From Saxidomus purpurata (Eukaryota > Mollusca > Bivalvia > Venerida > Veneridae): a stretch of 64,000 bases of DNA. The translations under genes and the position numbers were made by a program. The DNA lies in contig JAFMSR010000017.1 in assembly GCA_022818135.1 (NCBI GenBank), positions 10,947,783 through 11,011,782 on the forward strand, in the 5' to 3' direction. Under the pieces are notes generated by a model. That model did not search any database, was not told the origin of the DNA, and was given only the letters and a program-made list of their open reading frames with translations. This document shows positions 12,810-25,500 of this stretch, one piece after another. How positions within the stretch are numbered: position 1 is the first letter of the stretch; every line of letters begins with the position of its first letter.

Positions 12810-12960
12810 AAAATATTTTTGTTTTAAAAAAGCTATGACCGTTAAAAAGCAACACAAAAATACGGCCTACTGAGTGGTGCCCACCGGAATTTTGTCTTGT
12901 CAGTAGAAAATATTGCGCAACACAGTGTTACGTTTGCAAACACAATCACTCTTATTGCTT
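12810..12960. repeat. dispersed repeat shared with 34,080-34,230
   Basis: Both places share 'tttgttttaaaaaag', 'cagtagaaaatattgcg' and 'gtttgcaaacac' in the same order and at similar spacing. A second shared piece is 'aggagagatcgcc.tgacgtca' at 10,300 and 33,725. No coding frame; family unknown. Confidence 0.55.
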
Positions 12961-12969
12961 CGGTCGCGA

Positions 12970-14730
12970 ATATATATGACAATACAAACAAATGGCAACT
13001 GAGACATATCAGACGCCAAAACTCCTTCCTATATTAGTATCAAAATATTCATTTGAATTTTTTTGTACTGAAACATTATTTTGTCTTTACAAAAACAAGG
13101 AGAGTTACCAAAAAGGAGAGAAAATTGCAAAATTCACATGGGCGCAGCCATCTTGTCCAGCTGTAAGAATAATTTTGTCATGAGAATTGCAAATAAATTA
13201 ATAAAAGTTCATTCCAATACTGCATAATTGGCAGTGATTAGAAATACCAAATATGCTAAAAGGGCAGAAAAAAATACATAACATTCTGTTTGTAGATGAC
13301 ATGTCTGGCAAATGTCTTATTCTCAACAGCCAAGAGGTTTACATGCCTTTGAATATATTGGTTCAGCTGATGCTGATTCTATCATCTATGCATAATTTAT
13401 TGATTTCTGTAAACATCCTGAAATTCCATAACATGCAGTGAGTAAGCAGGACGTGTTAGAGAATTGATTTTATAATTATTCCAGTTTCCGGTAAGTGTAA
13501 AGGTGTACGTTTTTTTTCTGCTGAAAGTTAATCAACTTAATTAAAGTTTAAATATATACTTGTTATACAAAAATTTAAGACAAATTTTCTTTTCTGACAG
13601 CTTGAAGGTTATTGGTCTATGGTGCATTTATAAGTGTGAGGCTCATTACAAATTTGAAATCTGTACTGTATTGTATTTTGAGCTTGTAAGAGCCAAAAGT
13701 GTGACTGTGATCCATCAGTTATTTTTGTCTGTTTGTCTGGTAACAACTTGTTTGTTGTAATCAACAGACAAGGACCGAATTGTCAGTCATTTATTTTTTG
13801 TCTTCTGTTCAGATTTAATATTCATTAGTTCTCATTTTACCAGTTGATGACTAGCTTCAGTCAAAATAGAGTTAACTAAAGAGTCCTGCTTTCTTAAACT
13901 TGTCAAGTTCAGTGAGAGTTACAGCCCCTGTTTATTTTAGTAGAAAAAAATAATTCCTACAGCTTTCTTGGTGTTTTATGTTTTATCAAAGAGGTCAGGA
14001 CACAAAGCAGATTGAGAAACCCCAAAATTATAATATATGGTTTCTTTCTTGACATTGCTTGAAAAGTTGAAATAAGGAACATTGATTAGAGTTACAGCCC
14101 TTCAAACAGGAACAAAATAACAGATTCATAGCCGTTCCTGATCAAAATGGATTTCAGTTGATATCTAAACCTTACTGTCTGATAGCTTATTATCTTCGGG
14201 GAGAGGTAGATCAAAAGTCAAGGTCAGGGAAACATAAATATTAGAAATAATTATAAATTTAAGCTCTTATGTTCAATAATAGGTCACCTGAATAGGTCAG
14301 CTGTCTGGTTTGACCATGCTTTATGGAACTGATATTTTTTGATAGTCAAACCTTCGAAGAAGTGCCCATATAAAAACTATCTCAGACTCAGTGGCTTCAA
14401 CGCCAAGTTTATTAGACTAGTCACCTAATAATATCTCACAGTCCATTCAGTGCAAAAAAGATTGTTCATTTTATCTTAATCATACATACATGTAATTGAA
14501 AGTTCATTACCGTACTTCTTTATAGGTCATTGATTGTTAACATTGAATGCCCTGCTAGCAGCTAACAACTCTGTCTTTATGGCCAGTGCAGATCATGATC
14601 AGCCTGCACTTGTTGCTATTCAGTCAGTAATTTCCAGTGAACACCGCTTTGAACAGCATATGGTAATGCCAAAATTAACTATTACAGGTACTAATTGACA
14701 AGGGGATGAGATTTAACAAAAGCTAGGGAT
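12970..14730. other. region upstream of the clavesin-like gene
   Basis: No supported coding sequence. A pyrimidine-poor but usable acceptor (ttaactattacag, about 14,687) lies 48 bp before the start codon, so an upstream non-coding exon is likely. A gtaagt-like site near 13,490 could be its donor, but this is a guess. A diverged GCAGATCATGATCAG unit lies at 14,588-14,612. Confidence 0.4.
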
Positions 14731-14735
14731 CCAGA

Positions 14736-17700
14736 ATGGCAGAGTATGGCTGGGGTCTTAGCAGTGAATTAAAGAAGAAAGCATTTCTGGAGCTTAATGA
14801 GAACCCAGAGTATACAACAGATGCCATTGATGCAGTCCGAGAACAGATTGATACCAGACCAGATATAAGTAAGTATTTAGGCGTGATAGATAATGCAGTC
14901 TAGGAACAGATTAATTCCATGGCCCTAAATAATTAAGAAATTAGGCGATGCAGTCCTAGAAAAGATTCATACAAGAAATGCATAGCGCAGTCGGGCTGAT
15001 TGTACCAGGCCAGAAATAAGTAAGCAGATAATTAGCAATGCAGTCGGAGAACTGATTGATACCAGGCCAGATATAGGTAAGTATGTGGAACAAGGCTAGA
15101 TAGAAGTCAGTAAATTGGCAATGCAGTCCGAGAACAGGTCCATACCAGGCCAGATATAGGTAAGTATATGGGAAATGCAGTCTGGGAACAGATTGATACC
15201 AGGCCAGATATAAGTACTAAGTAGATAGGCAATGCAGTCCGAGGACAGATTGGTACAAGGGGGTAGTGACTCTTTGTCTCAGACAAGCAAGAAGGGTAAG
15301 CTAAATTAAAAGGTAGTTTTATCAAATAGAATGATGTGACTAAGTTTGTCTAAGTGGCACTCTGGTAAGAGGTGCTTGGGTGAAACATGCAAGAGTACAT
15401 TAAAATTAATGTTGATTAATAAAATAGAGGAATTTGGTCGTTGTATGTCTTGTGGATGCAAGTACCACATGAAAAGTGTGCAGATATTTTTAGGAATTTG
15501 CAAGAAATTACTTAGTATGAAATACATAATGTTTAAGTAAGTTGTTTTGAACAATGCATAGGAAACAATCTTATCTCTGAAGTAATGTAGATTTACTTTG
15601 TTTTGTGTGGCATATGGGGGACATCAAACTTTTTGTTTGCGGATGATAACAAGAAACTATTGAACAGTTACTATAGGAGCATGTAAGCGTAATTAGAGGA
15701 ATTCAGTATGGTATACACAAAAGCAAATAGTAGACTTGAAATATAAAGATTATTCTAAAATACCTTCCTTGACGCCCCATAAAGATTCATTTACTCTACA
15801 TAGGATAGCTTTTGATTTAAAATGATTAGGTTGAAATGATTTTAAAAATTTTAATCAAGATTATATGGGCAATAATAAAACCATGCTTACTGTTCCTGTT
15901 ATGAAGAAGTTGTTTTGTAACAGCCTTTTATTGTATGAATCAGTTAAAAGTACACGTACACAATTTTTAATTTTGCAGAGTTCTTAAGAACTGACGATGC
16001 TTTCGTACTCAGATTTTTACGTGCAAGAAAGTTCGACACATTTGAAGCTTTCAAGCTATTTGGACGTTACTTTGAATATCGGCAAAATTATCCAAACATT
16101 TTCAAAGACTTCAATACATCAGAACAAGGAGTGAAAGAGGCTTTGTATGATGGTATTCCGGCTGTATTGGAAAAAATGGACCACTTTGGGCGCAAGATTA
16201 TAGTACTGTATTCCGCAAACTGGGACAATTCACGGTACGGTCTTGCGGCAATATATCGTGCAATATTACTGACACTAGAAAAGCTTATTGATGATGAGGG
16301 GTCTCAGATTAGTGGATTTGTAATAATAGTTGACTGGAGTCAGTTTACATTTAGACAATCAACATGGCTGAATCCAAACATCCTTCGCCAAATCATAGAA
16401 GGATTACAGGTAACTCTAATTACTAGTATAAAGAACTTTATAAGCAAGTCATTTTCACATGCAACTTAGTTTTTGCTATAATAATTTTAATCAGTTTTCT
16501 CCAAATTTTAGAGTACACAAATAAGTTTGTCTTGTGGCAAAGTACGAACAATAATTAGAGCGAAAATTGATTGGTTTACAGTATTAAAATGTTCATAAAA
16601 ATTTCATATATGAAGTTAATACTAATTTATTTATACTTGATCGTGAAACAAGTTCTTACAACTAAGATTTATCGCCCTTGAGATTCATTCCAAGTAAAAT
16701 CAATCTCAGAGAGAGAGGCAATGTGGAAATATCTGGGTCTTGCCTAATTAATTGATTAATCAATTATTAACTGTTGATAAATTCAAAATGCTAACTTATA
16801 TTTGTTTCAAGGATTGTTTTCCCGCCAGATTTGCTGCTGTGCATTTTGTAAACCAGCCTTGGTACATTGAGGCACTGTTCAAGATGCTGAAACCTTTTTT
16901 GAAGGAGAAAAACAGAAATAAGGTAAGGTACACTAGTTTGGGTAAATAAATATTTGTGTTGTCAAAGTTTTGCGAAATTGCTACTGTATGAATTGCATGT
17001 ACAAAATGTATAAACAAAATCAAAAATTATCAAAAACTAGAAATTATTTGTCTTCAAATCTTTGCTACCAATAATTGTTTTTATTTGAGGCTAATGATCT
17101 CACCAAAAAAACACCCACCAAAAATTAAAAAAAAATGCCAGTTAAACCTAATTTGAGATTAATATTTTAAGCCTCACTGTCAAAAATAAAATGCATACCA
17201 TTTGCAGTATTGTAAACACAGATAATTAGGTTTTATTGCCTGTACAAATTGGTTTTCAATTAACTATAAAACAATTTCTTTCAAATTAATATACTGGTAT
17301 TGATTGCTCATGAGACTCCACCTGTGCTGGAACCAATCACTTATCCAAGAGAGAGGGGAACCAGACATTTACATCATACTGGTACCCATTTACAGCTGTG
17401 TGGAATTTGGCACATGTGGTCTGAGGTGTCTCGCTAAAAGACACACTTCATGTAGTCCTTACCAAGGATCAGACCTGGGTCATTTTGTTTACTATTAACT
17501 TAGATTGTTTATTTATTAACCTGTACCCTTAATCTTTCACCAATACTCTGTAGCAGTCAGATGGATTTGGCAGTGTTATACAAAAACCACATTGAAATTG
17601 ATCAGGACTGTCATATATTGACAGCCTACATAACACTAACTAGTAAATGGTTTGCAGGGCAGCAATTTGTTCTTACTTTAGATAATACTTACCGTTGATC

Positions 17701-20700
17701 TGCTTCAAGGAATAATCAAGACACATTGACATGTCAATCTTGTATGTAGCTTCCTTAAGGCAAATCACCTTAATGTGCATACACACCCTTACCATTACAA
17801 GTTCTTTCTCTGGAGCTTGCTGATAATTACCGAATAGATTCAATTACTGAGGCACAAGTCACACGGCAGTATGGCTGCAAATCACTTGGACAACACAATG
17901 TGGTTGCATAATGGTCATGAAAATAAAAATGGTAGTTTTCTCCAGTGGGCTTATTTATTTAGTGTTGTCCAAACAGCAGTGACATTATCAATAGGTAGAA
18001 AGAGAAAGCATTGGCCATTACTGTAGTTGTAGATCCCGTAAAGGTTATTATACGGGGCAGGTGTGCATATTGCATAATGTTAAACATCGGTTTTGCTGAA
18101 AAGATAGGACAAGTAGATTATGATACAAAACACACATTCCTGCAAAACTTATTTTATTTAATAAAAATAGATCTACCATTGAATGAATAAATTATTCATG
18201 CTATCCACAAATGCATACGTGTCAGTTTCATCATATGGGGTGCTCAATTAGCCAATCTAAATTCAATAAACGAAGAGAAAGAGACTTCTGTGTCCTCCAA
18301 GTTAAATGGGATTTTGTCTAATATCCAAGTGGAAATTGCAAACTCAGATAAGGTTTTGTTTTAAAAAGTCAAGGCCTATTTCTTTGTGTAGTAGGAGATA
18401 TTTACTGACAATATCATTGCAGAATGTCTCATTATTCTGTCAGTTAAATATTATGTTCTATGAAATTTTGTGATTTTTGTTGCTCAGATACATTTCCATG
18501 GCATCAACTTAGGAACCTTGCACAATGAGATCCACAAGGAGGTGTTACCAGCAGAGCTAGGAGGGACACAGCCCCCATACAACAATCAGTATTGGGCTAA
18601 ACAGCTTATTGGTGATGAAAACTTCAGTTTTAGTGATAAACATATCTACTGGCCCAACCAGACACAAATTAGGTATGTTACTGTAGAAATACAGCAAAAT
18701 TTGTATTAAGAGGCCACCCAAGGGATACAAAAAGTGGTTTCTGAGGGCAGAAGGTTGTAAAGATACATTGCGATACAAGAGTATCACCATACAGAGTGGT
18801 ATGATACAATACAATAGGGTTATAAGTATAGTAACATGATCCAGCATACCGGATTTGCTCGAGTCGTGCGTGGGATCATACGGATGCATAGCACGAGTTA
18901 GATCCGACCTTGACGAGAGCCAATCCAGCTTATGGATCACATTACTATACTAATAGCCCTTTTTTATATACTTTTTGACACTTGTCTGCGCGATAAACTT
19001 AATTAAAATGACATGCTAAGCATAAATTTGAAGAAAAACCCTTTTTAGCACGAAATATATGGAGTGTGTGACGTCAATTTATTGACATCATTGTATAAAC
19101 AAATAGTAACTACCCAGTCAAAAGCCACGTTATTAACTTCATGTGCATTTTAGGGCCAATTGAATGCACTCTTACGCTGGTTGGCCCAGTTTTCGTGGTA
19201 ATTAGAACCCTCTGTTACACTACGGAGTACAAAAAACATAAACAAAGAAACAACCAAGGTCAAAATATAACCAAGAACATCTAACATTTAAGATACGATT
19301 TACTTTATTTATGCCGATTGTCACATTGTTTACACAGCTTCCAAAATATAAAGTGTGTTGACATTTGACGTCAAAGGAATATGTGCACCGGAATTCGTGG
19401 GTCAACCAAAAAGTTACATTGCAACAGAAATGTCCCATATGATATTCCAGAATCTCGTTTGAAATTATATTTTTATGTCTTGTGAATCAATATCAGTTGA
19501 TTATATGTAATTCTATCACAAGCGGCTGCTTTTCCTATATAAACATGTAGGGAAAAGCCTGTATTTTATTAAACGATAAAATACAGCACGTTTTTCCAAG
19601 GGGACCGGCCTGCCGTTAATGACGTAACGACGTGACATAAGTAAACAAGCGCGTCCAATCGTATCTCGCGTTTTAAGGTTACTGTGATGAACTACTATGC
19701 GTTAAATAAAGTTCGGGATTGTTTTCAAAGAAAATTACATGTTAGAATCGAAATAATAAATTGTTCCCTATATTTTATCGTTGAATAAAATACAGAGTCG
19801 TGATTTAATTACTACGCATCCAAATTCCTGACTATATTTTATTCAACGATAAAATACAGGGAGGCATTTATTATTTCTTAAACAAACAGTCAACTATTCT
19901 TCCAGTACCAGTTTCAAAAAAGCAACCATTTCAATAATAAAAGAATGTTCAGACACAGTTTGGGAGTACCTGAAGCAACACTTAAGGTATAATAACTCCA
20001 AATTTTCGTAACTGATATCAACAAAACATCAGCTGGAACATATTTACAGTTTTGTTTACTTCAATTGTTTTATTTAATGAGAGCAATGGGGACAGAACGA
20101 ATTGCGTAAATACCACGAATTCTGGACCTACCACGAATACTGGGCCCAACACCATATAAATTATGCCGCGCTTTTTGTATTGCACGTACATACAATACCA
20201 AATTTTTTTTGTCAGGCCGTATTTGATGGTTGAATATAGTCTGTATTTTAGTCTGTATTTTTGACAGAATATTTATAGGTATATAATAAAGTACATTGTG
20301 TATTACAATACAGTCGTACACCTATCTTTTTCTTGAAATTTAGCCAATAAACTGGACTAAACTTCCAAAATGGTATCATGTCGAAGACTGAGTATCGCAT
20401 CATGAGAGTGTATCTTTATACCCCTACTGTTTTAAACAGGGGCAATCTGTTACAAATAACTGTTTGGGATGTGAAAAAAATTGAAGCTGAAGGAAGGTGA
20501 CCACTAAATCAAGGTGATCTGTTATATAAGGTTAAACTGTAAATAGATTTAAAAAGTACAGGCGAACATGTGTCAGAGAATATCTGGATGAAAAGTCACT
20601 TTTCTTCAGCCTTATTTCTAAAAAAATCTAAAACCATTAACTTTCCTTCAGCCTTAAAGAGGGTCATTTCTAAAAAATTTAAAGCCATCAATTTAACATA

Positions 20701-21676
20701 AATACACCAAATATTAAACAGACCCCTACTTCAAGTAACTACTTACGTTGTATCCCGAGCACACACAATCTGTTGTATAATAAAGCTAACTGAGATTGGA
20801 TGGCTATTTTATATAGTTGAGATGCTAATTACTTGCAGAGATTTCATTAATTTTACATTTGTTTGAAAATACAGTCAAACCTGTGTAAAAACTACCTCAA
20901 AAGGACCAGGAGAGAGAGAAAAACAGTTGGTGCAAAATTAATTGATAGTAGAAACACCTGTGGGTTAAAGATACACCTGTCAACAAAGGCCAATGTGTGT
21001 CCTTTAATATCTGAGACACTGGTATGACAGGCAATAGGAGAGGTTACTTAATGATTATAAAGAGATAACAAAGCTGTCTTGTATATACATTTATGTCTGG
21101 AGACGTTGCCCTGACTCTGCTGAATATCTGAAATGGACTGGACGGTCTTCAGGTTAGACTGTACCATTCATTGTTCAGTGGGGTGCTCAGTGAGATTTAG
21201 CTGACTGAATGGCACAAAGTGCAGATCATGATCAGATGACATGTATAATGCAGGCTGATCATGATCTGCCATTGTTTTCAAAGATAGAATGACATTCCAC
21301 AAGCAGAATAAGATTCAATCAAGCAATGTGATTTACTGTGAAAATGTTTAAAACAATCAGCAATGTTCTGTATATAATGCCTTATACAATTTTTAGGAAT
21401 GTTCATTTGTACAGGATTCACAAGTTTCCATGGCTTTATTTCTAACAACATTTGGAGACATGAACTTTGAACTTTGACTCATAGAACTTTGTGTGTTACA
21501 AACATCATTTTTGTGTTTACAGGGCACGATCTAAATCATTTCCTACCAGTTTTTACTCGACGTCTTCCAAACCAACAGAAGATGCTGCTGTATATACAGA
21601 TGATGATGATGATGACGAAGATGATGAAAAGTCTCACCGGACTTTTCTTGATGAAGAATTCTTCCTGATTGATTGA
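14736..21676 (+). CDS. CLVS: clavesin-like CRAL-TRIO lipid-binding protein, complete
   Basis: Sec14-family protein. Vertebrate clavesins bind PI(3,5)P2 and act on clathrin-coated vesicles, late endosomes and lysosomes, mainly in neurons. Five exons: 14,736-14,868, 15,979-16,409, 16,812-16,922, 18,488-18,672 and 21,523-21,676. They join in frame to 338 codons including TGA (337 aa; human paralogs 327 and 354 aa). The CRAL-TRIO N region (about residues 20-75) has [22 protein letters not shown] and LRFLRARKF. The lipid-binding domain (about 90-255) has [25 protein letters not shown] and [12 protein letters not shown], all very close to clavesin. The C-terminal tail is divergent: Ser-rich, then a run of about twelve Asp/Glu, ending FFLID. 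The basic stretch KEKNRNKIHFHG matches the place of the clavesin phosphoinositide-contacting region. The start is the first ATG, giving MAEYGWGLS, close to the family's LSPETLEKA start. The paralog (1 or 2) cannot be assigned; one pre-duplication orthologue is likely. Confidence 0.94.
14831..15265 (+). repeat. tandem decayed copies of clavesin exon-1 3' end plus splice donor
   Basis: The end of exon 1 (TGCAGTCCGAGAACAGATTG ... CCAGATATAAGTAAGTA) is followed in intron 1 by about seven imperfect copies, starting near 14,893, 14,948, 14,985, 15,038, 15,120, 15,176 and 15,232. Copies near 15,038 and 15,120 still read AVxExxxTRPDIG and end in intact GTAAGT (15,077 and 15,160). The copy near 14,985 keeps GTAAGC (about 15,019), and that near 15,176 has GTACTA. 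Spacing is mostly 53-62 bp. Confidence 0.85.
18812..18968. mobile_element. imperfect foldback MITE in clavesin intron 4
   Basis: The outer ends 'gggttataagtatagtaac' and 'ttactatactaatagccc' are inverted. Inside them 'atgatcca' pairs with 'tggatcac' and 'ctcgagtcgtgcg' roughly with 'agcacgagtt'. No coding capacity. It disrupts no exon. Confidence 0.55.
19560..19860. repeat. three copies of a 22-bp near-palindrome
   Basis: TATTTTATTAAACGATAAAATA (bases 19,561-19,582), TATTTTATCG then TTGAATAAAATA (about 19,771-19,792) and its exact reverse complement (about 19,836-19,857). Each is nearly self-complementary. They lie in clavesin intron 4 within sequence rich in acgtc/gacgt motifs. Confidence 0.6.
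21207..21275. repeat. inverted GCAGATCATGATCAG pair
   Basis: 'agtgcagatcatgatcag' is followed about 30 bp later by 'ggctgatcatgatctgc'. The core TGATCATGATCA-like sequence is palindromic, and related units occur at 4840, 8600, 14,590 and 22,435-22,700. Confidence 0.6.
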
Positions 21677-21904
21677 ATTATAAATACCAATGTTTCATGT
21701 AATATGGAAAAGGAAAATCCACGTGCTTATAATTTACACATTTAACGACATTTTCGGCCATAAAAGCCTTTTTCAGAATAACATTTATGATTTATAGACT
21801 AAACTTTATGTTTTGCAAGTCAGTTCTGTACTGTAAATTTGGTTATACTGACAAATATTTCATTTTCATACTTTTCACCTAGCTGTAGGGTAGCTATTAG
21901 GATC

Positions 21905-22930
21905 GATAATGCCCACCGTCGTTAATCCTCAAATTTAGTTCGTTAACGCTCTAGTGGTCACATTTTTTCCTCAATTGTCACGAAACTTGGTCAGGATGTT
22001 TGTCCCAGTAATTACTCGCACGAGTTCGAATATGGGTCATCTGGGGTCAAAAACTAGGTCACAGAGCCCAAAAATAGAAAAATCTTGTTAAGGCTCTAGA
22101 GGCTACTTTTCAGTCCAAATATCCTGGCAATTTGTCAGAAAGGTTGTTTTCTATGATTTCTAGCTCAAGTTTTAATATGGGTCACCTGGGGTCAAAAACT
22201 AGGTCACACAGCCCAAATATGGAAAAACCTTGTTAACACTCTAGAGGTAACATTTTCAGCCCAAATATCCTGGAAATTTGTCAGAAAGGTTGTTAAGTTG
22301 ATTTCTAGCCCAAAGTTCGAATATGGGTCATCTGGGGTCAAAAACTAGGGTCACAGCCCAAATATGGAAAAACCTTGTTAACACTCTAGATGTTACATTT
22401 TCAGCCCAGATATCCTTGAAATTTGTCAGAAAGTGCAGATCATGATCAGACAGCAAAATAATGGAAGTCAGCGCAGATCATGATCAGTCAGCTAAATTAT
22501 GAAAGTGCAGATCATGATCAGACAGCTAAATAATGCGATAGCAAACAGTGCAGATCAAGGGTGAGAAAAAAAAAATAAAAAAAAAAAGCTGACAGTGCAG
22601 ATCATGACCAGCCAACATACAATGAATAGCTTACAGTGCAGATCATGATCAGACAGCAAAAAAATGAATAGCCAACAGTGCAGATCATGATCAGACAGCA
22701 AAATAATGAGGACTGGAGAGCTTAGATATTCAGCATGTGGCAATGATTGACTCTCTACCAAGATTGTTCAAATCCTGACCTCAGGGTCAAAAAACCCTGC
22801 CCCGGCCTGGGGGGGTCTTTTGATTTTACATAGGCTTATTAAGAGGATATCATGAGCCAAAGGTAAAAATTGATCCTTTCTGCTATTAATAACCTTTTTA
22901 TTTTTGCCAATGGTAGACAGGTGAGCGATA
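21905..22930 (+). repeat. composite repeat with ~125-bp tandem units
   Basis: Three to four copies contain 'gggtcatctggggtcaaaaa', 'ctaggtcaca', 'gttaacactctagaggtaac' and 'aatttgtcagaaaggttgtt' (near 22,045, 22,180, 22,325, with 5' and 3' partial units). The end at about 22,915-22,950 reads aggtgagcgatacagGGGCCATCATGGCCCtcttg, the same end as the elements at 5042 (inverted) and 25,060. It starts about 230 bp after the clavesin stop codon, so it may lie in the 3' UTR. Confidence 0.65.
22430..22705 (+). repeat. tandem CAGATCATGATCAG array
   Basis: Seven units of about 40 bp: 'cagtgcagatcatgatcag' plus 'acagcaaaataatg' spacers, one unit interrupted by an A-rich run (22,567-22,587). It sits inside the composite repeat at 21,905-22,930. 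Confidence 0.8.
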
Positions 22931-23936
22931 CAGGGCCATCATGGCCCTCTTGTTTTTACATGATTTGCCCACTTCTTTAATTCAAAAGGTAGCAAAAAAC
23001 ATAGATTTATAATTAGAAAATTCATCTTTTGCCAATTTTAAGTTTGGGAATAAGTGTATGCACTATCAAGTGACGAAATGTTTGTGACACAAAAATTAAC
23101 CAGTTTATAGTTACTGTAATACAAATACAAATGTAGTTACAAAGGGCCATATTGCATCTGGTTGTCTCAAGTCAAGATGTCTTAGTATATTGTAAGTCCT
23201 TTCAGTATTATAGGCTATATAACTTTTTGATATGAAGTTTTTATGGTAAAGTCTGAAACATGTATCATTTAGTGCTTAGAGAAGATCAAGAATTGCTTCT
23301 GGTGTAGAACATGTATTTGGGTGTCCAAGACAATCGAAATTCTATTATTTGTTAAAATATTTCTTCTTAAGATGGGGGTTTCCTTTAAATTTCCAAATGG
23401 TTATTTCTAAAACTGCCCAAACCAGTCTTGTCAACGATAATGGCACATGACCGGCCAGCAAACGAGCAGGGCAGTGTTATGCCTTCCTAAAATGCTCCTA
23501 ACAGAAAAACTAGTAGACTATTATCTGATATCATATTACTGCAAATAATCTATACAGCCAGAGCATTGTCTGTACTAGGATTATCTCAATTTAAAGAAAG
23601 GTCTACTTCCTGAATATAGCACTCATCAGTGTTCTGTGATAAACCTACTCAAAGAAAAAAGTCCCTTTTGTAATGCTCATGTAGTGAGACATTTTACAAT
23701 GTTGTATCTTTATCATTGAAAGCACATTTTTGATACAGATATAATTAACATAGATCTTACTGCCTGATTATTTGTATACAATGTAGAAATATTTTTATCT
23801 AAACTTCAGTACATCCAAGTTTACAGTGCCAAGATGCTTTTTTGCTACTAAATTCTATTTACTTTTTGGTGCCATTACAATTTTTATTATACCCCCCTCT
23901 AGGATTGAGGGCAGGTGGTAATTATAGGAGTCACTG
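22930..23936. other. no recognised feature; possible clavesin 3' UTR
   Basis: AT-rich, no coding frame. A 'tatacccccctctagg' motif at about 23,890 resembles the terminal motif of another bivalve repeat family. Confidence 0.4.
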
Positions 23937-24170
23937 TTGCATCTCTTCATGTCACACATAATACACCGATATGTCACACATACAGCAGTGTGTCACACAT
24001 ATACCGATATGTCGCACATATCCTACATATCACACATACACCGACATGTCACACATATACCAACATGTCACACATACACTGATATCACAGTGATATGTCA
24101 CACATATTCCAACATTTCACACATACACCGACATTTCACACAATCATATACCGACATGTCAAGGATATAC
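23937..24170 (+). repeat. short tandem repeat, ~20-bp unit
   Basis: About eleven imperfect units of the form 'acatgtcacacatacaccg' with variants (gatatgtcacacat, aacatttcacacat). The 89-codon frame across it is repeat-derived. Confidence 0.8.
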
Positions 24171-25314
24171 TGCAACCAAACCTTGCACAGTAAATCACAA
24201 GTTTAGGAAAGCTTTATATACATTTGTCACTGCTTGCCCTTTGGGGTATGAATTCTACTTAAGTAATCTCAAGTTATTGTATCCATACATACATAAAAGG
24301 TGCAAATTATAATTCACCTTTAATTTAAAAACAAGTTTGAAGCCTGCATATTAATCATACATTATATTACAAGTATACACTTGATTCGCACAAACACAAC
24401 AGATTGTTCATACAAGTTGTGACCGAAGGTTCCCAGGGGGTCGCAGTTTGTCGGGGGCAATGTTAACTCAAAGCTGCCACTAAGACACTTCGGATGTAGG
24501 ATGGTTGGTATTGTGTTGTCAGGTTACAAGCTCGACAATTTCATAAAACTTTTTGTACACCATATTAAATCCACAGTTAAAAGGAGTGTAACCAAGACAA
24601 AAACCAATGCATCTAAGTGAAAAATAGCCATGCAACAGTATGTCATTAAAAATATAGATTTCCAACATCTGTGTTACCTGGGATGACATTGACCTGTAGA
24701 CATACTTTCTCGTTTATGAAGCTGCATTAACAAAATAAGGACTTTGTGTGCAGTTTTCAATGACCTTGACTATGACATTTTGACCTACTTTCTTTTTTGT
24801 GAAGATGAAATTTGGATAATGTGATGTTATGTAATGAAAACAAGTTTCAATATTATTTTTTTGTGTATTTTTCATTAATGGGCTTGATTTTATGTGTTTG
24901 CCTCAATTCAAACATCAAACAACATGTAGCCTTTACATAGACCTAAAAAATGTAACAATTGCAGCTGTACTTTAACTTTGTTTTCTGTGAACCTGTTATT
25001 GACCTTGTATAATGGCCAATGGTACTCAGGTGAGCAATATACAATGAACATGTAGGGCCATCATGGCCCTCTTGTTGTATGTTTATTTTTTCAGTATCTC
25101 TTGCAAAATTATGATACTTTGATATTAAATAAAATGTTCTCTTGCCATTGACTAGAGATTACATGAAATGAACAATTTCTTATTCTGTATACAAAGGTTT
25201 AGACTTAAGAATGTTTGAGCAGTTTAGTCTTGACGCTCAAAGAAGACAACTTGCAGCTTACAGTTATACTTAAAAAATAACATCTGTTTCAGCAGTGTTC
25301 ATTGTTTAATAAAC
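24170..25314. other. no gene; one repeat terminus
   Basis: Contains the terminus 'ctcaggtgagcaatatac ... GGGCCATCATGGCCCtcttg' at 25,025-25,075. Otherwise AT-rich sequence with no supported feature. Confidence 0.4.
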
Positions 25315-25324
25315 AACGATTTGA

Positions 25325-25500
25325 AGTACTGATACGCAGTAATTAGCCACGAAGGCCAGAGGACTGAGTGGTTAATAACTGCGTATCAGTGCGACAAACA
25401 AAGACCAGAGGACTGAGTGGTTAATAACTGCGTATCAGTAAGACAAACGAACGCCGGAGGACTGAGTGGCTCATAACAGCGTATCAGTAAGACAAATGAT
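25325..25500. repeat. tandem repeat, 49-bp unit, three copies
   Basis: 'ggactgagtggttaataact' recurs at 25,361, 25,410 and 25,459, followed by 'gcgtatcagt'. The first unit is preceded by the inverted form 'actgatacgcagtaatta' at 25,328, so the array starts with an inverted half-unit. Confidence 0.75.

Noticed and set aside
14869..15265. Extra coding exons of the clavesin gene in intron 1
   Set aside because: The copies lack upstream acceptors, several are mutated, and read-through meets TAG at 14,901; joining exon 1 straight to 15,979 restores the conserved [11 protein letters not shown].
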